A stretch of 64,000 nucleotides of DNA from Parietaria judaica (lineage: Eukaryota > Streptophyta > Magnoliopsida > Rosales > Urticaceae): assembly GCA_954871525.1 (NCBI GenBank), contig OX940860.1, positions 53,370,724 to 53,434,723 on the forward strand, written 5' to 3'. The notes under the pieces are model-generated. The model was not told the origin of the DNA. It searched no databases and saw only the letters and a program-made list of their open reading frames with translations. Positions 12,071 through 22,870 of this stretch are shown one piece after another. Numbering within the stretch: position 1 is the stretch's first letter; the number at the start of each line of letters is the position of its first letter. The position numbers and the translations under genes are program-made.

Positions 12071-12507
12071 ATGAATTTTTACCCTTCGGGGGTCGCGGCG
12101 ACCCCCGAAGACATGAATTTTGGCCTTCGGGGGTCGCGGCGACCCCCGAAGGCATGAATTTTTAGCCTTTGGGGGTCGCGGCGACCCCCGTAGGCATGAA
12201 TTTTGGCCTTCGGGGGTCGCGGCGACCCCCGAAGGCATGAATTTTTAGCCTTCGGGGGTCGCGGCGACCCCCGAAGGCATGAATTTTAGCCTTCGGGGGT
12301 CGTGGTGACCCCCGAAGGCATATTTCTTAGACGAATCATACTCGTCTTTTACCGGGTCGAATTGTTGACTTTCTGGGTTCGGGTCCGTTGACTTTTCCGG
12401 TTGACTTTCCGGGTTCGGGCCCGTTGACTTTTCCGATTGACTTTTCTGGATTGGGCCTTATATGTCTTGGCCTCAATTTTTCTAAGCTTCGAAAAATACG
12501 CATAACA
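12071..12507 (-). repeat. Truncated 5' LTR of element B
   Basis: The LTR end (ATAACA at 12507) and six palindrome units (12082-12319) are present, but TATA, U5, primer-binding site and any leader are missing. The break falls in a unit spacer at about 12070, where a 31-bp copy of the sequence at 11934-11964 is joined. Confidence 0.8.
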
Positions 12508-12512
12508 ATGTT

Positions 12513-12800
12513 TTTAATAACAAAAAATATATTCCCCAATACGTATTATGCAAAATAAGAAGAATTCCAACGTTTCGAATGCAAAGTTTTCTTTTTCTTT
12601 TTCCAGAAATATATTAAAAATATATTCAATGGACTCTTTCTCATTTATGCATTTTTTTCTTTTTTCTTGTATGGATATATATATATATATATATAGAAAT
12701 AGGTATTTTCTAACGTATATTGTGCATTAAATCCTAGTGCAGTTTACTATATTTTCTAACTCATCAGTTATAAACAATTGAATGCATATTTCGCCCTCAA

Positions 12801-12844
<44 letters not shown>

Positions 12845-13105
12845 AGATCGAATGAACATTTATTTATTTTTCACAATTAATGGTTGCATGCAGAAATCTT
12901 ACTCAATTTTTTTTTTATAGAATCAAATATTTTTTTTGTTCAATATAGTATTGATCAATGTTCGAATTTTTGTTGGAAATCAGCGATAATCGACGATTTT
13001 CAATCTTACCGGTAGTCATCGGTAAATATTCCATCATGACAGTTATCGCTTTATGACTTTACGGTCAAAAATCGGCAACCATTTACCACTCGATTATCGC
13101 CAAAC
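12513..13105. other. AT-rich intergenic DNA with TA microsatellites
   Basis: TA dinucleotide runs occur near 12675 and 12810-12845. 12960-13105 carries ATCGGTAA / TCGATTATCG motifs like those at 56630-57060, a worn repeat family interrupted here by the solo LTR. No gene seen. Confidence 0.6.
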
Positions 13106-13110
13106 GCAGT

Positions 13111-13662
13111 TGTTATGGGTATTTTTCGGAGCCTAAAAATGTTAAGGCCCGACCCAGTAAACATATTTTAAAAAGGCCCAAACACGAAAGGCCCATTAAG
13201 ACCATCCAGGTTCTCTCCGAAAAAAGTCAACTCGAACCCGACTCATACAGTCAATGGGACGAGCCCGAAAAGTCAGCTCAAACCCGACCCGGGAATACTG
13301 ACGCAGGATCTATTCCGAAAATAAACCTTTATGGGTCGTACGACCCCTAATAAATGAAGCATGCCTTTAGGGGTCGCTACAACCCATGTTTAGGGGTCGC
13401 AACGACCCCTTATTAGAGGTCGCTACGACCCCTAGAGCGAACGACAGAGGTCCCCCCCCCCCCTGCCTTCCTCGAGAGTTCACGTTTATTTACTCTCTTT
13501 TCAGGAGCGGAAACGGAGGTGGATTATCCCGGAGTGACTTTCGGCGCACCAAAGGCGAATAGAAGAGCTTACAGCCCTTTGTGACCACCACACGGTCATT
13601 GGGCCCGGCCCAAATCAGAGTTATGGACCGCTTTTCACGTTGATCCGAAAAAGGCATTAACA
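13111..13662 (+). mobile_element. Solo LTR of the palindrome-array family
   Basis: It starts TGTTATGGGTATTTTTCGG and ends GCATTAACA, as the element C LTRs do. It is flanked by GCAGT (13106-13110) and GCGGT (13663-13667), a 5-bp duplication with one mismatch. It contains four or five AGGGGTCG...CGACCCCT units but no TATA box, because the array runs straight into the AGAGGTCC segment. An LTR-LTR recombination product is the simplest origin. Confidence 0.75.
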
Positions 13663-13699
13663 GCGGTGTAAAAAAAGGGTACTTTGGAAACCCTACCTT

Positions 13700-15140
13700 C
13701 TCGCCACTTTCCCACCGCCGACACCCATATTTTATAAGGGACCACGAAAATCGAGCTGGTAAGTGACAAAATTTTCAATTGTTCTTCATGTTTTCATTGA
13801 TTAATCGAATAAAGGCAAAAGGTTCGAAAGTTTTAACTTATTCATTTTTTAACCGAATTTCTTGGAATTTTTTGAAGTTTTTGGTAGATTAGTGACTTAT
13901 AATACTAAATCTATATGAATCAATCATTTCTTCTTTCATATATACTCATTTATATGATATTAGGGCATTTTATGAGTTCAAATGTAAAGAGTTAGTTTCA
14001 TATGAGATTTATGTTTATTAAAGATTGGAACTTTGTCTTTTTTTTTTTTTTTTTTTGCATTTTCATGAATATTTTGTGATGAAAATATGTTTTGATGACT
14101 TATTTTATAATAATTTTGTTAGATTTAAGTTAAATTCGGATTATTATGCTTGTTAGGCAAAAGTATATAAAGTTTTGATTTTAGGAATTTACTAAACATT
14201 TATATATTTATGTCTTCATGTTATAGGGGTTCAAAATATTGTAGTTATTAAGAAATATGAATGTTTGAGCCTTTGAGAGGTCTTGAATTTTCAGATTACA
14301 AGTATTTGTTGGGTTTTTACTCTTTATTGTGTAGAAAGTGTAGAAATTAATATTTTTATCATTTTTGAAGTAATTTATTTAAAAAAATTTATGTTTCTCT
14401 TTCATTAATTATTTATTAAAATATTAATCTGTGATTTTGGTATAAATTTTTTTTGCATGATTGAGCTTAATTCGGATTTTTCCGTAATTACGGCAAAAGT
14501 CTTAAAAGTTCATCTTTTACGATTTGTGAGGTAATCTATTAATTTTTATTTTTTTGGTGTTTTCCTTCATTAAATATTTTTTGAAATAATAATTTGATAT
14601 TTTGGTGTAATTTCAGTTCGTAATTGAGCTTAATTCGGATTTATTTTAACTGCGGCAAAACTCTTAGAAGTTCATCATTTGCGATTGGTGAGGTAATCTG
14701 TACCTTTTTTTTCTGGTGTTCTCCTTCATTAAATATTTTTTGAAATAAATATCTAATATTATTCTGTAATTTAATTTCAGATTGAGCTTAATTTAGAATT
14801 CACCTTAATTGCGGCAAAAGTCTTAGAAGTTCTTATTTTGAAATTTGTGAGGTAATCTATTCATTTTTCTTGTTGTTTTGCTTAATCAAATATTTTTTGA
14901 AATATTAATCTGAGATTTTGGTGCAACTTAATTGCATATTTGAGCTTAATCCGGTTGTTTCTTTAATTACGGCAAAAGTCTTATAAGTTTATCTATGGTG
15001 ATTTCTGAGGTAATCTATTCATTTTTCTTGTTGTTATCTTCCATTAAATATTTATTTCTATAGTTATCTGAGATTTGGGTGCAATTTATTTTCCAATTTG
15101 AGGTAAAACTGTTTTTGCGGCAAAATTACCTATTTTCGTC
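13700..15140 (+). repeat. Exon-like ~158-bp tandem repeats upstream of a BED finger ORF
   Basis: After a donor-like GAGCTG/GTAAGT at about 13760 there is AT-rich DNA, then a repeated block from about 14360. TTGAGCTTAA-type units start near 14461, 14624, 14782, 14940 and 15097, a 157-163-bp period. Most units have an AG acceptor-like end before the conserved piece (GCGGCAAAAGTCTTAGAAGTT) and GTGAG/GTAATCT after it, so each looks like a small non-coding exon with intron flanks. Confidence 0.55.
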
Positions 15141-15196
15141 AGCCGTCTTGTTGTTTTTAACTATTCTCGTCATGCGTCTTGATGTTTAGGTTCAAA

Positions 15197-15580
15197 ATGA
15201 TTAAAGATAACCTTGCGAGGGAGCATTGCACTCATATTGGGGATCCGAGCAACGATTCCGGATTCAAATGCAATTACTGCAACAAAGAGATTAGAGGTGG
15301 CGGAATCACTAGAATGAAGCAGCATTTGAGTGGCAAGGATAAGAATAAAAACATTGCGCCGTGTACTGAAATCCCCAATGACACGCGTAACCTCATTAGG
15401 GAGGCGTTGTTGAGTGCCCAGAAGAAGAAACAAAAAAGCGAAGATTTTGACCAAAACGTACGGGAAGGTATTTTGCATAGCATTTGTAGATCTTCCAATG
15501 AAGACGACTCTGAATTTGAAAGAGAATTGGCAAAGCAAGCCAATAGATCCCGTAAAGAATCAAGCCAAGAGATCTTGTAA
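15197..15580 (+). pseudogene. hAT-type BED zinc-finger fragment
   Basis: ATG at 15197. The 127-residue product has the BED finger found at the N-terminus of plant hAT transposases and derived proteins: FKCNYCNKEIRGGGITRMKQH, then KNIAPCTEIPND. Cys-x2-Cys and the downstream His are present. The RNase H-fold core and the hATC dimerisation domain are absent from the window, so this is a fragment or the first exon of something longer. TGTAAAG at the stop could be a splice donor. It lies directly behind the exon-like repeat array, which suggests a 5' leader. Confidence 0.65.
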
Positions 15581-15614
15581 AGAAGCAAGGGCTCGTCCCG
15601 GGTACTTTGAGACA

Positions 15615-15866
15615 ATGTCATTCGGAACTTCATCTAGTAATCAACTTGCTTCTCCTAACCCGGTGTGTGAGAACGGAGTTTGTACACATCCGCTCTATCC
15701 TTCTCGTGTCATCTTTACGGATCAAGCCGTATATGACTACTACTTAAGTAACTTCCGTACGCACTATGAACAACATGGATTATTTTGGAATACATATCTA
15801 AACATGCATCTTCAAGCAAGTGGTGTCGGCATTATGGAAGCACACAGGAGATCCTCATTTTTCTGA
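15615..15866 (+). CDS. Small ORF of unknown function after the BED fragment
   Basis: An 83-residue frame starting MSFGTSSSNQ, in another phase from the BED ORF and 35 bp downstream. Composition looks protein-like (aromatic-rich YDYYLSNFRTHYEQHGLFW), but I recognise no family. It could be a later exon of the hAT-related gene or chance. The stretch 15867-16320 is AT-rich with TGTGTATGACTTTA repeats and no gene. Confidence 0.25.
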   Translation: MSFGTSSSNQLASPNPVCENGVCTHPLYPSRVIFTDQAVYDYYLSNFRTHYEQHGLFWNTYLNMHLQASGVGIMEAHRRSSFF

Positions 15867-16910
15867 CATCGGACGAGTTGCTATGAGTAATGTTGAAATG
15901 ACTTTACAGTCGGTGTTGGTACTTGGTAGTTGGTAATACTATTATCTATTATGTGTTTGAGCTTGAGACTTCGTGTTTGATAGTTGAGACTTGAGACTAT
16001 GTTAGTATGTTTTATTATCTACGTTATTTTAGATTTGAGATATGCGATGGAATTATATGTGTTTGTGTATGACTTTAATTACGTATGTTTGTGTATGACT
16101 TTATACACATATGTTTGTGTATGATATATTTTTTTTTATGATATTCTTTTTATATTTAACTTTATTTTATTTATCCTAATGCCCTTAAAAAAAATTAGTA
16201 CATTTCAGTCACACCGCTTATTCATTATTTTAGCAATAAAATATTATTCCATAAATTAATTAATAGTATAGATAAACATAAACTAAAATTAATATTTATT
16301 TACGAGTTAATTATGGTATAAATACCTAATTTATAGTCAAAGTTGGTGGCATATACCCAACCTCCAAAAGTGGCAGCAATAGTACGAAATGAACATTTTT
16401 AGAAGTTGGTCATTATCCCCATTCGTTTTTCCTTTCATGTTTGCCACGTGGCTATTAATTGTGAGCCACCTATACGCCACGTGGCTATTAAATTGTTTTG
16501 GTTTATTTGAATTTTTGTTTGATTTATTTATTTTAATTTTATATTTTATTTTAATATGGTAATGATGGCTGACGTAGCTGCACGCATAGCATCTCACATT
16601 GGCCAGGTGATGAGGTGTTAACAAAAACGTAGCCTAAAGTGACGGAAAAGGAAACGGCAATACTGGTCAACCCCTCAAATTGTTCATTGGTACTGTTATG
16701 GGTAATTTTCGGAGCCTAAAAATGTTAAGGCCCAGCCCAATAAACGCATTAAAAAAAGGCTCAAACGCCAAAAGCCCACGAAGGCAATCCGGGTCCGCCC
16801 CCGAAAAAGTCAACTATGAGCCGACTCATACAGTCAATGGGACGAGCCTAAAAAGTCAACGTAAACCCGACTCGGGAATACTAATGCGGGATGTATTCTG
16901 AAAACATATT

Positions 16911-17312
16911 TTTAGGGGTCGTTACGACCCCTAATTAGGGGCCGTTAGGGGTCGCGACCCCTAATAAATAAAGTATGAATTTAGGGGTCGATACGACCCC
17001 TAATTAGGGGTCGATAATTAGGGGTCGATACGACCCCTAAAGATAAAAGCATGGTTTTAGGGGTCACAACGACCCCTAATTAGGGGTCGCTACGACCCCT
17101 AAAACATAAATTGTGCCTTACGACCCATAATTAGGGGTCGCTACGACCCCTAAAGATAAAAACATGGTTTTATGGGTCGCAACGACCCCTAATCTACGAC
17201 CCCTAAAACATAAACCGTGCCTTAAGACCCCTAATTAGGGGTCGCTACGATCCCTAAAACATAAATCGTGCCTTACAACCCCTAATTAGGGGTCGATACG
17301 ACCCCTTAGGGG
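16911..17312 (+). repeat. Palindrome array in the element C 5' LTR
   Basis: Repeated TTAGGGGTCG(C/A/T)(T/A)ACGACCCCTAA palindromes separated by AAACATAAA(C/T)CGTGCC or AAGATAAAAACATGGTTTT spacers. The symmetric core GGGGTCG-N3-CGACCCC is the same as in element B although arms and spacers differ. A matching array sits at 21511-21875 in the 3' LTR. Confidence 0.9.
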
Positions 17313-17327
17313 TCGCACGAGACTCTC

Positions 17328-17335
17328 TATAAATA
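17328..17335 (+). promoter_or_regulatory. TATA box of the element C LTR
   Basis: TATAAATA about 15 bp after the last palindrome half-site (GGGGTCGCACGAGACTCTC). The identical context is at 21890-21897 in the 3' LTR. Transcription would begin about 30 bp downstream, near the CCACCATAATTCGG segment. Confidence 0.65.
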
Positions 17336-17841
17336 CGAGAGCCCCCCACCATAATTCGGTAAGCTTTCTCAAGCCAAAAAACCTCTGCTCGCCATTCTCT
17401 CTTCCCGATGTTAAAGTACTCGACTAATGTTGAGCGTCGGAGCGAGCGACAGAGGTCCCCCCCTCTGCCCTCCTCGTGAGTTCACGTTTTTTACAATCTT
17501 TGCAGGAGCGGAAACGGAGGCGGAATATCAAAGGCGAAAAAATGACCTTCAAGCCCATCGTGGCCATCGCGCGGGCATTGGGCCCGGCCCAAAACGAAGT
17601 TATGGGCCGCTTTTCATGTTGATCCACAAACGGCATTAACATTTGACGCTAGAAGGAGGGGGGCCGACTAGTTCAACCTCGGAGTCCCGCCAGCAAATTT
17701 CCTACAAAGTATTATCAAAAGCTTAGGAGTCGTTCAACCTCTCTGGAAACACCACCTCTAGCCTTGCAGGACGCACAGGTGGCGAAAGACGCTTAGGCGA
17801 GGAAGACACATAGGTGGGGAAAGACGCTTAGGTGGCGAAGA

Positions 17842-18300
17842 CGCGCTTAAGGAGTCAAAGTCATCGCAAAGGAGGTCCTCAGCAAAATGGAAGCCCGACA
17901 GGAGCAAAAAGCAAAAACTCGAGAGCCATCCGCCTCACGTAACCTCCATTCGCCACCGGCAATCCACTGCGTGCTCAAGGAGTCGAAACCATCGCAAATG
18001 AGGTCCTCGGCAAAGACAGGAGCCCGACGGGAGTTAAAGAGCCAAGACCGGAGCCACCAGTCACACATAATCTTACGTTCTCCACCGGAAATCCACCGCG
18101 CGCTTAAGGAATTGAGTCCATCGCGAAGGAGGTCCTCGACAAAGACGAGAGCCCGGCGAAAGCACAAAGCCAAGATCGGAGCTACTTGTCGCACGTAACC
18201 TCACGTTTGCCACGGGCAATCCAAGACGCGCTTAAGGAGTCAACGCCATAGCAAAGGAAGTCCTCGACAAACACAGGAACCCAGCAGGAGTAAAAAGACA
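17842..18300 (+). repeat. ~126-bp tandem repeats in element C
   Basis: About 3.6 units, each with CGCTTAAGGAGTC, CATCGCAAAGGAGGTCCTC, an AAGCCAAGA-type stretch and CGTAACCTC...CCACCGGCAATCCA. Short ORFs appear on both strands. They do not look like a conserved protein. Confidence 0.75.
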
Positions 18301-19440
18301 AGATTCGGAGCCAGCATAACGGGAAAACCCAGAGACACGGCAACGGCCCACCACGGAAAACGGCCTTAAGAAACCTCAAGCCTCACTCTTGGTCGTCCAA
18401 CGTCTACAAGTCCAATCTCGATCGGCTCTCGGACATGACTCGTTCGCACGATCGCCTTCCCAAATGGGGTACCTACAAAGTCATCACTCATCTCGGAATC
18501 GCCCACACCGTCAGTACTCAGACTCAAGGGACCTGTAAAACCCAGGATCGTCCTTGAAGAATCCCAAGCCAAACTCCTCAACACCAAAACCACCGTGCCG
18601 GCTTGCCACTATCATCGCCGGAGCGTGCAATCGGCGCTTAAACTCAAGACCGGCAAAAATCGGGTTGATCGCAGCCTCCCCTGCAATATGCACTTTGCCG
18701 GAGCGACCAGCCCCGGCTCCCATCGATGAACAGGGCCCTGGCGCCGTGGACGAAACTCTCGAGCGACCGAGCCACTGATCGAGCCCGTTCCTGCGATCAG
18801 TCCCGAGCTCAGAGCTGCTGCCGCATCAGAGCTCCGCCAGAAAGCATCCCGTGCACGCTTCTTGCGCCGCCTCCTCGGTGCCGTCCGTCTGCAAACCTAC
18901 AACGTAAAAAACGATCGCCTCTGGTTATTGATAAGGAGTTCGTCCGGCCACGTCCTCGCCTGAGAGCACTGCCAAAGCTCCGCCCGGCGAACCTGAATGC
19001 GCCGTGCCGCCGCTGCCAACAGGGACTTCACAACTCCTCCGGCCAAATCCTCACGCAAGCCGCTATCCTCGGCGAGGTCGCCATTGCACGCCGCCACGGT
19101 CGACTGACGCTGCCAGCTCCACCGAAAGGACCAACAGACGTCCCTCCAACGGGTACCCCGCCTCTCCGCGCGCCGGCGAGCTCCTAACGACATCAATGGA
19201 GTTGCCTCCTCTTTCGCCGTCGTCGCTGCGTCTGAGGTCGCCTCTACCGAACGCCGACGAGCTCGCGAGCCTCCACAGCCCGCCTATCTCGCGCGAAGGA
19301 GCTCCACCGTCTGCGGGCTCGCCAAAGAACGCCGTGCTCATCACGGCAAGGCTCATCGACGGCGAATCCCCGGCGGCAGGAGCGAGAGTACGCCTGAGGG
19401 AGAAAACGAAGAAGAGGAAGCAAGGAAAATAAAAAAGAGA
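18301..19440 (+). other. GC-rich non-repetitive insert in element C, origin unknown
   Basis: This stretch is GC-rich and has overlapping ORFs on both strands (for example 18726-19187 plus and 19485-19063 minus). None matches a family I recognise. It is absent from element B at the equivalent position. It may be captured host sequence, but that is inference. Confidence 0.4.
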
Positions 19441-19904
19441 AAAAAGAGAAACTCGTTTGCTGTTCGACGGGGAGAGGAAAAACAAAGAAAAAGGAAAAAG
19501 AAATATATATTATATAAATATAATACATATGTATATATTTAAGAAAAGAAAAAGAAATTATTATATGTGCAAATATGTACCTATAATAATAAGGAACCCA
19601 TTTTTTGGGGGAAAACATGAAACTCCACAACAGTCAAAGTCCGAATCCGAATCACGGATACAACAACCAAAATTCAAATAACCAAAACGACGGTCTAAGT
19701 ATCCACTAAAACAAAGACAAAGACCCGATCTCGGAATAACGACGGTCAAAGTCCGAGTCACGAGGAAAACGTCGAAGACCCAACCCGAATTACAGGAAAG
19801 ATGACGGCCAAATATCCAAATCACGGGGAACAATTCGTCAAGATCCGAGTCACGGGGACGACATCGAAGATCTAAATCACATAAAATAAGACGGCAAAAG
19901 ACCG

Positions 19905-20940
19905 AGAAAGCCTAAATTTTAATCCCGCCGACTCAGGCATAAAAGACCTAGAAAGGCCGGATCTTAATCCCGCCGACTCGGGCAAAATAAGACTGAGAAA
20001 AGCTAGATCTTAATCCCGTTGACTCAGGCACTGAGAAAGGCTAGAGTTTAATCTCGCCTGCTCATGCAAAATAAAACCGAGACAGGCTGGATCTTAATCC
20101 CGTTAACTCAGACACAAAAGACCGAGAAACGCCGGATCTTAATCCCGCAAACTCAGGCACAAAGACCGAGAAAGGTGGGATCTTGATCCCGCCGACTCAG
20201 GCAATAGAGACCGAGAAAGGCCGGATCATAATCCCATTAACTCAGGCACAAAAGACCGAGAAAGGCCGGATCTTAATCCCGCTAACTTAGGCACAAAGAC
20301 CGAGAAAGGTGGGAACTTAATCCCGCCGACTCAGGCAACAAAGAACGAGAAAGGCCGGATCTTAATCCCGCCAACTCAGGCAGCAAAGACCAAGAAAAGG
20401 CCGGATCATAATCCCGCCGACTTAGGCAAATAAGACCGAGAAAAGCCGGATCTTAATCCCGCTTACTCAAGCATAAAGACCGAGAAAGGCCGGATCTTAA
20501 TCCCGCCGACTCAGGCAACAAAGACCGAGAAAGGTGGGATCTTAATCCCGCCGACTCAGGCAACAAAGACCGAGAAACGCCGGATCTTAATCCCGCTAAC
20601 TCAGGCACAAAGACCGAGAAAGGTGGGATCTTAATCCCACCGACTCAGGCAACAAACACCGAGAAAGACTGGATCTTAATCCCGCTGACTCAGGCACAAA
20701 TAGGCCGAGAAAGGCCGGATCTTAATCATGCCGACTCAGGCATATAAAGACGAGGACAAGGCTGGATCTTTATCCCACCGACTCAGGCATATAAGACCGA
20801 GATAGGCAGGATCTTAATCCCGCCAACTCAGGAAAATAAGACCGAGACAGGTAGGATCTTAATCCCGCCGACTTAGGCAAAATAAGACCGAGAAAGGCTG
20901 GATCTTAATCCCGCCGATTCAGGCTTAAAGACCAAGAAGT
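19905..20940 (+). repeat. ~44-bp tandem repeat array in element C
   Basis: About 23 units of the form AAGACCGAGAAAGGCCGG, ATCTTAATCCCGCC, GACTCAGGCA. It is the reverse-complement counterpart of the array at 10351-11635. The following 20930-21190 region repeats GACGCTAAGGCGCAAAA, again as in element B. Confidence 0.85.
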
Positions 20941-21293
20941 AAGACGCTCAAGTGCAAAACTCGGCAAAATTACTAAAAGATAAGACCCTAAGGCGCAAGA
21001 CCGGGAAATAAGACGCCAAGGCGCGAAATCCGGTAATATAATAAAAGTAAGACGCTAAGGCGCAAAATCGGAAAGTAAGACGCTAAGGCGCAAAATCCAG
21101 CAAAGCTTCGGAAAGTAAGATGCTAAGGCGCAAAACCCGGAAAAATAATTAAAAGTAAGACGCTCAGGCGCAAAATTCGGACAGAGAAGACTCGGCCCGC
21201 AAAAACAAAGCTCTCTGCGAGCACTAACCGATTTCAAGAAGAGGACATAAAGTTTCTCGCAAGATTAAATCTCCCAAGAAACTAGGGGATTAA

Positions 21294-22204
21294 TGTTATG
21301 GGTATTTTTCGGAGTCTAAAAATGTTAAGGCCCAGCCCAATAAACGCATTAAAAAAAGGCCCAAACGCCAAAAGCCCACGAAAGCAATCCGGGTCCGCCC
21401 CCTAAAAAGTCAACTATGAGCCGACTCATACAGTCAATGGGACGAGCCCAAAAAGTCAGCTTAAACGCGACTCCGTGATACTAATGCGGGATCTATTCTG
21501 AAAACATTCTTTTAGGGGTCGTTACGACCCCTAATTAGGGGTCGCGACCCCTAATAAATAAAGTATGAATTTAGGGGTCGATACGACCCCTAATTAGGGG
21601 TCGCTACGACCCCTTAAGATAAAAGCATGGTTTTAGGGGTCGCAACGACCCCTAATTAGGGGTCGCTACGACCCTTAAAACATAAACCGTGCCTTACGAC
21701 ACCTAATTAGGGGTCGCTACGGCCCTTAAAGATAAAAACATGGTTTTAGGGGTCGCTACGACCCCTAAAACATAAACCGTGTCTTACGACCCCTAATTAG
21801 GGGTCGCTACGACCCCTAAAACATAAATCGTGCCTTACGACCCCTAATTTGGGGTCGATACGACCACTTAGGGGTCGCACGAGACTCTCTATAAATACGA
21901 GAGCCCCCCACCACAATTCGGTAAGCTTTCTCAAGCCAAAAAAACCTTTGCTCGCCATTCTCTCTTCCCGATCTTAAAGTACTCGACTAATGTTGAGCGT
22001 CGGAGCGAGCGACAGAGGTCCCCCCCTCTGCCCTCCTCGTGAGTTCACGTTTTTTACACACTTTGCAAGAGCGGAAACGGAGGCGGAATATCAAAGGCGA
22101 AAAAAGAAGCTTCAAGCCCATCCTGGCCATCGCGCGGTCATTGGGCCCGGCCCAAAACGAAGTTATGGGCCGCTTTTCATGTTGATCCAAAAACGACATT
22201 AACA
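21294..22204 (+). repeat. 3' LTR of element C
   Basis: 911 bp, TG...CA. It contains palindrome units 21511-21875, TATA at 21890-21897 and the AGCGTCGGAGCGAGCGACAG segment. The end GACATTAACA is followed directly by the GGTAC duplication. Confidence 0.9.
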
Positions 22205-22412
22205 GGTACTATTGTCGCCACTTTTAGAGGTTGAATTTATACAACCAACTATGGTCATAAAAGAAATTACAATACAAACCTTAATTTAGAAAAGTAAAAT
22301 GATATAAGAAACTACGAGTATAATGAGGCAATTTTTTTATTTATGCCGCAATTAAGTCTTTATTTAATAAAAGAAATTACAATACAGCACAAACCTAAAT
22401 TAATAATGATAA

Positions 22413-22870
22413 GGGTTAATGACGACAAAAATACCCAATGTTTGGTCAAAGAACCCCTCATGTACCCAAAGTTTAAAAGTGGTGGGAAAAGTACCTAAAG
22501 TCACATTTAAGGAGTTATCCACTCCATTCTCGTAACGCATTTAACTTACCCGTCAACTCTGGCCACGTGGACAAACGTGGGTTGCTGACATAACAACTTT
22601 TTGCCACGTGGACGCGCCCAGTTAGTGGTTTAATTCGTTGTTTTATCGTAAACGAGGTTGATGTGGGCTCATACACGTAGCAAAAACTTGTTATGTCAGC
22701 AACCCACGTTTGTCCACGTGGCCATTGTTAACATGTAAGTTAAGTGCGCTACTAGAATGGAGTGGTCAACGCCCCAAATGTGACTTTGAGTACTTTTGCC
22801 ACCACTTTTAAACTTTGGGTACACAAAGGGTTCTTTGACCAAACTTTGGGTATTTTTGCCGTCATTAACC
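22413..22870. mobile_element. Foldback MITE, Mutator-like (458 bp)
   Basis: The perfect 9-bp duplication TAATGATAA flanks it (22404-22412 and 22871-22879). The two halves are long inverted repeats: GGTTAATGACGACAAAAATA at the left pairs with TATTTTTGCCGTCATTAACC at the right, and the similarity continues for about 200 bp on each arm (including CCACGTGGACAAACGTGGGT). Nine-bp duplications are characteristic of Mutator-like transposons. There is no coding capacity. Confidence 0.85.

Larger units (their letters stand above)
8590..12507 (-). mobile_element. Non-autonomous LTR retrotransposon (element B)
   Basis: The element is flanked by the 5-bp duplication ATGTT (8585-8589 and 12508-12512). It starts TGTTAATGCC and ends ATAACA. 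The sense strand is minus: the 3' LTR is 8590-9613 and the truncated 5' LTR about 12071-12507. Internal sequence (9614-12070) is tandem repeats plus a GATTCGGACTTCGACCGTCG-like region, with no gag, protease, reverse transcriptase or integrase. It must have moved using another element's enzymes. It shares LTR ends, palindrome arrays and internal repeat order with element C (16694-22204). Confidence 0.85.
16694..17641 (+). repeat. 5' LTR of element C
   Basis: 948 bp. It has TGTTATGGGTAATTTTCGGA at the start, palindrome units from 16911 to 17312, a TATA box at 17328-17335, and GGCATTAACA at the end. The 3' LTR (21294-22204) is closely similar; the length difference is mainly unit number in the array. 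The DNA after 17641 (TTTGACGCTAGAAGG) would be the primer-binding region; I could not assign a tRNA. Confidence 0.9.
16694..22204 (+). mobile_element. Non-autonomous LTR retrotransposon (element C)
   Basis: TGTTATGGG...ATTAACA, 5511 bp, with a perfect 5-bp duplication GGTAC (16689-16693 and 22205-22209). LTRs are 16694-17641 and 21294-22204. The 3.65-kb interior has no retroviral domain. It consists of 125-bp repeats, a GC-rich non-repetitive segment, ~44-bp repeats and a GCGCAAAA repeat next to the purine-rich AACTAGGGGATTAA before the 3' LTR. It is related to element B but carries extra sequence at its 5' side. Confidence 0.9.
16320..22255. mobile_element. MITE with long inverted ends, split by element C
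   Basis: 16337-16693 carries GTTGG...CCAACCTCCAAAAGTGGCAGCAATAGTAC at its left. The DNA just right of element C (22205-22250) holds the inverted counterpart, GGTACTATTGTCGCCACTTTTAGAGGTTG...CCAACTATGG. Two GCCACGTGGC sites lie inside the left part. It resembles the intact foldback element at 22413-22870 in style. Outer ends are approximate and no target duplication was pinned down. Confidence 0.5.

Noticed and set aside
16911..17312. CRISPR-like regular repeats
   Set aside because: Units are themselves palindromic with short, similar spacers, lie inside LTRs with target duplications, and the genome is a plant's. There are no cas-type genes.
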